A DNA stretch of 64,000 nucleotides from Shimia sp. Alg240-R146 (GTDB lineage Bacteria; Pseudomonadota; Alphaproteobacteria; Rhodobacterales; Rhodobacteraceae), in assembly GCF_947331465.1 (NCBI RefSeq), contig NZ_CAMZOK010000003.1, positions 1 to 64,000 on the forward strand. Direction: 5' to 3'. The translations under genes and the position numbers were made by a program. Positions 62,799 through 64,000 of the stretch are shown in pieces. The notes under the pieces are model-generated. The model ran no database searches, had not been told where the DNA came from, and saw only the letters and a program-made list of their open reading frames with translations. The stretch's first letter is position 1, and each line of letters opens with the position of its first letter.

Positions 62799-63853
62799 CA
62801 GGTGTAACGCTCAAAGGCGCGATCAAACGCTACGGCGAAACTCAGGTGATCCACGGCATCGACCTCGACATCGAAGACGGCGAATTTTGCGTTTTTGTCG
62901 GCCCCTCAGGCTGCGGCAAGTCCACGCTTTTGCGGATGATTGCCGGTCTGGAAGAAACCACAGAAGGCCAAATCAGTATTGGTCAGCGCGACGTGACCAA
63001 TGTTGACCCCGCCAAACGCGGTGTGGCGATGGTGTTCCAGACCTACGCGCTTTACCCGCATATGACGGTGGCGGAAAACATGGGTTTTGGCCTGAAAATG
63101 AACGGCGTGCCCAAAGCCGAAATCGACAAGAAAGTCGGCAAGGCCAGCGCGATCTTGAAACTTGATCACTACCTCAAGCGCAAACCCAAAGCACTTTCGG
63201 GTGGCCAACGTCAACGCGTCGCGATTGGCCGCGCCATTGTCCGCGGCCCCGAAGTCTTCCTGTTTGACGAACCGCTCTCCAACCTTGACGCCGAATTGCG
63301 TGTCGAAATGCGCGTGGAAATCTCCCGCCTGCATCAGGAAATCGGCGCCACAATGATTTATGTGACCCACGATCAGGTCGAAGCCATGACAATGGCTGAC
63401 AAAATCGTCGTCCTGCGCGATGGCATTATCGAACAGGTTGGCGCACCACTTGATCTCTACCGCGATCCAGACAACCGCTTTGTTGCCGGCTTCATCGGCT
63501 CGCCATCGATGAACTTCCTTGAATGCGACGTGGTGGACGGCAATCTTGTGCATCCCGCCTTTGGCACCCCGCAGGCCTCTCCGGTTGCACTGCGCGAAGG
63601 CATGAGCAAGGTGACCGTTGGCATCCGTCCCGAACACATCGAACTCGACCACAGCGCTGACGAGCTAAAGATCGAGTTGACCGAAGCCCTCGGCGGGGTC
63701 AGTTATTGCTACCTCTCCTCCCCAAGCGGGGAGCAGATGATCGTCGAAGAACGCGGCGACACCCGCAGCCCCGAAGGGGAAACAGTTGGCCTTAGCGTGG
63801 ATACCAAACGTCTTTACCTGTTTGACAGCGACTCCGGTTTGCGGATCCGCTGA
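62795..63853 (+). CDS. Sugar ABC transporter ATP-binding protein (UgpC/MsmK type)
   Basis: This 352-residue ATPase has Walker A GPSGCGKSTLL, signature LSGGQRQRVAIGRA, Walker B VFLFDEPLSNLD and the H-loop YVTHDQVEAM, plus the C-terminal OB-type regulatory domain with VGIRPEHIEL. It energises the MalF/MalG pair encoded on the other strand. AAGGTGA precedes the ATG, which overlaps the IclR stop. Splitting the ATPase from the permeases and placing it with the regulator is an uncommon layout. Confidence 0.94.
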   Translation: MTGVTLKGAIKRYGETQVIHGIDLDIEDGEFCVFVGPSGCGKSTLLRMIAGLEETTEGQISIGQRDVTNVDPAKRGVAMVFQTYALYPHMTVAENMGFGLKMNGVPKAEIDKKVGKASAILKLDHYLKRKPKALSGGQRQRVAIGRAIVRGPEVFLFDEPLSNLDAELRVEMRVEISRLHQEIGATMIYVTHDQVEAMTMADKIVVLRDGIIEQVGAPLDLYRDPDNRFVAGFIGSPSMNFLECDVVDGNLVHPAFGTPQASPVALREGMSKVTVGIRPEHIELDHSADELKIELTEALGGVSYCYLSSPSGEQMIVEERGDTRSPEGETVGLSVDTKRLYLFDSDSGLRIR

Positions 63854-63960
63854 CGCCTTACAAGATTCCCGGCGCCTGTCCCTCCAAAGGATCTTGGTTC
63901 ACGATCACCCCATGATTGCCCACGATCACAGACCGGCTCCGATTGGCAGAAGTCGAAAGG

Positions 63961-63988
63961 AAAGGCCCGCCAACTGGCGGGCCTTCTT
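63961..63988 (+). terminator. Intrinsic terminator near window end
   Basis: GGCCCGCC (63964-63971) and GGCGGGCC (63976-63983) form an 8-bp stem with loop AACT, followed by TTCTT. It lies about 110 bases after the ATPase stop and probably ends the iclR-ATPase transcript. Confidence 0.75.
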
Positions 63989-64000
63989 GCATCTGCATGG

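Overview
The window reads as chromosome from a marine alphaproteobacterium of the Rhodobacterales (Roseobacter group). The evidence is moderately high GC, a glycine-cleavage operon behind a tandem glycine riboswitch, an IlvD/EDD-type galactonate route, an ArsJ/GAPDH arsenic operon, IclR-controlled sugar import, and the style of many orthologues. No rRNA, tRNA, insertion sequence, prophage or CRISPR array was recognised. Most of the window is tightly packed housekeeping and catabolic operons.

Layout. 0.3-3.4 kb: an ABC exporter-like protein whose nucleotide-binding domain has lost its catalytic motifs and which carries a C-terminal cyclic-nucleotide-binding domain. 3.6-6.8 kb: a DUF3307 protein, an acyl carrier protein/ketoacyl synthase/MaoC-hydratase cassette and a rhodanese. 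6.9-9.0 kb: the most unusual stretch. It holds about 0.8 kb without a credible gene but with strong inverted repeats, then a divergent pair of nucleotide-metabolism genes (a membrane-anchored dCTP deaminase/dUTPase-fold protein and a dCMP deaminase) whose start codons share a single CATG. 9.2-14.3 kb: lepA, two unknown proteins and a class III cyclase with a repeat-like tail. 14.3-18.7 kb: an arsenic operon (arsR, arsC, acr3, GAPDH, arsJ). 18.7-27.4 kb: an Lrp-type regulator divergent from a class V aminotransferase, then a minus-strand acyl-CoA-type catabolic cluster. 27.6-34.7 kb: pirin, the gcvTHP operon with its riboswitch, an Fe-S Rrf2 regulator and a gamma-glutamylcyclotransferase-like protein. 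35-43 kb: a Tat-exported metallo-beta-lactamase-fold enzyme, MgtE, a PfkB kinase, NadE, a GST-like protein, a secreted 19-unit MORN protein and a secreted SprT-like putative metalloprotease. 43.3-46.2 kb: an SDR, then a leucine-rich leader peptide ahead of a cupin and leuA. 46.2-47.6 kb: a lower-GC TetR/DUF4345 insert. 47.7-49.8 kb: a SigZ-like sigma factor, a GST and a ZIP transporter.

49.9-63.9 kb is a galactoside utilisation locus. A binding protein and two permeases import the sugar, and alpha-galactosidase and GH42 beta-galactosidase release galactose. An SDR, an SMP-30 lactonase, an IlvD/EDD dehydratase, KDGal kinase and KDPGal aldolase then form a De Ley-Doudoroff pathway. The ATPase of the transporter is on the opposite strand, coupled to an IclR regulator.

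Functions rest on motif recognition by eye; no database search was possible. Start codons were chosen from family N-termini and Shine-Dalgarno sequences. Promoters, operators and the candidate non-coding RNA are predictions.
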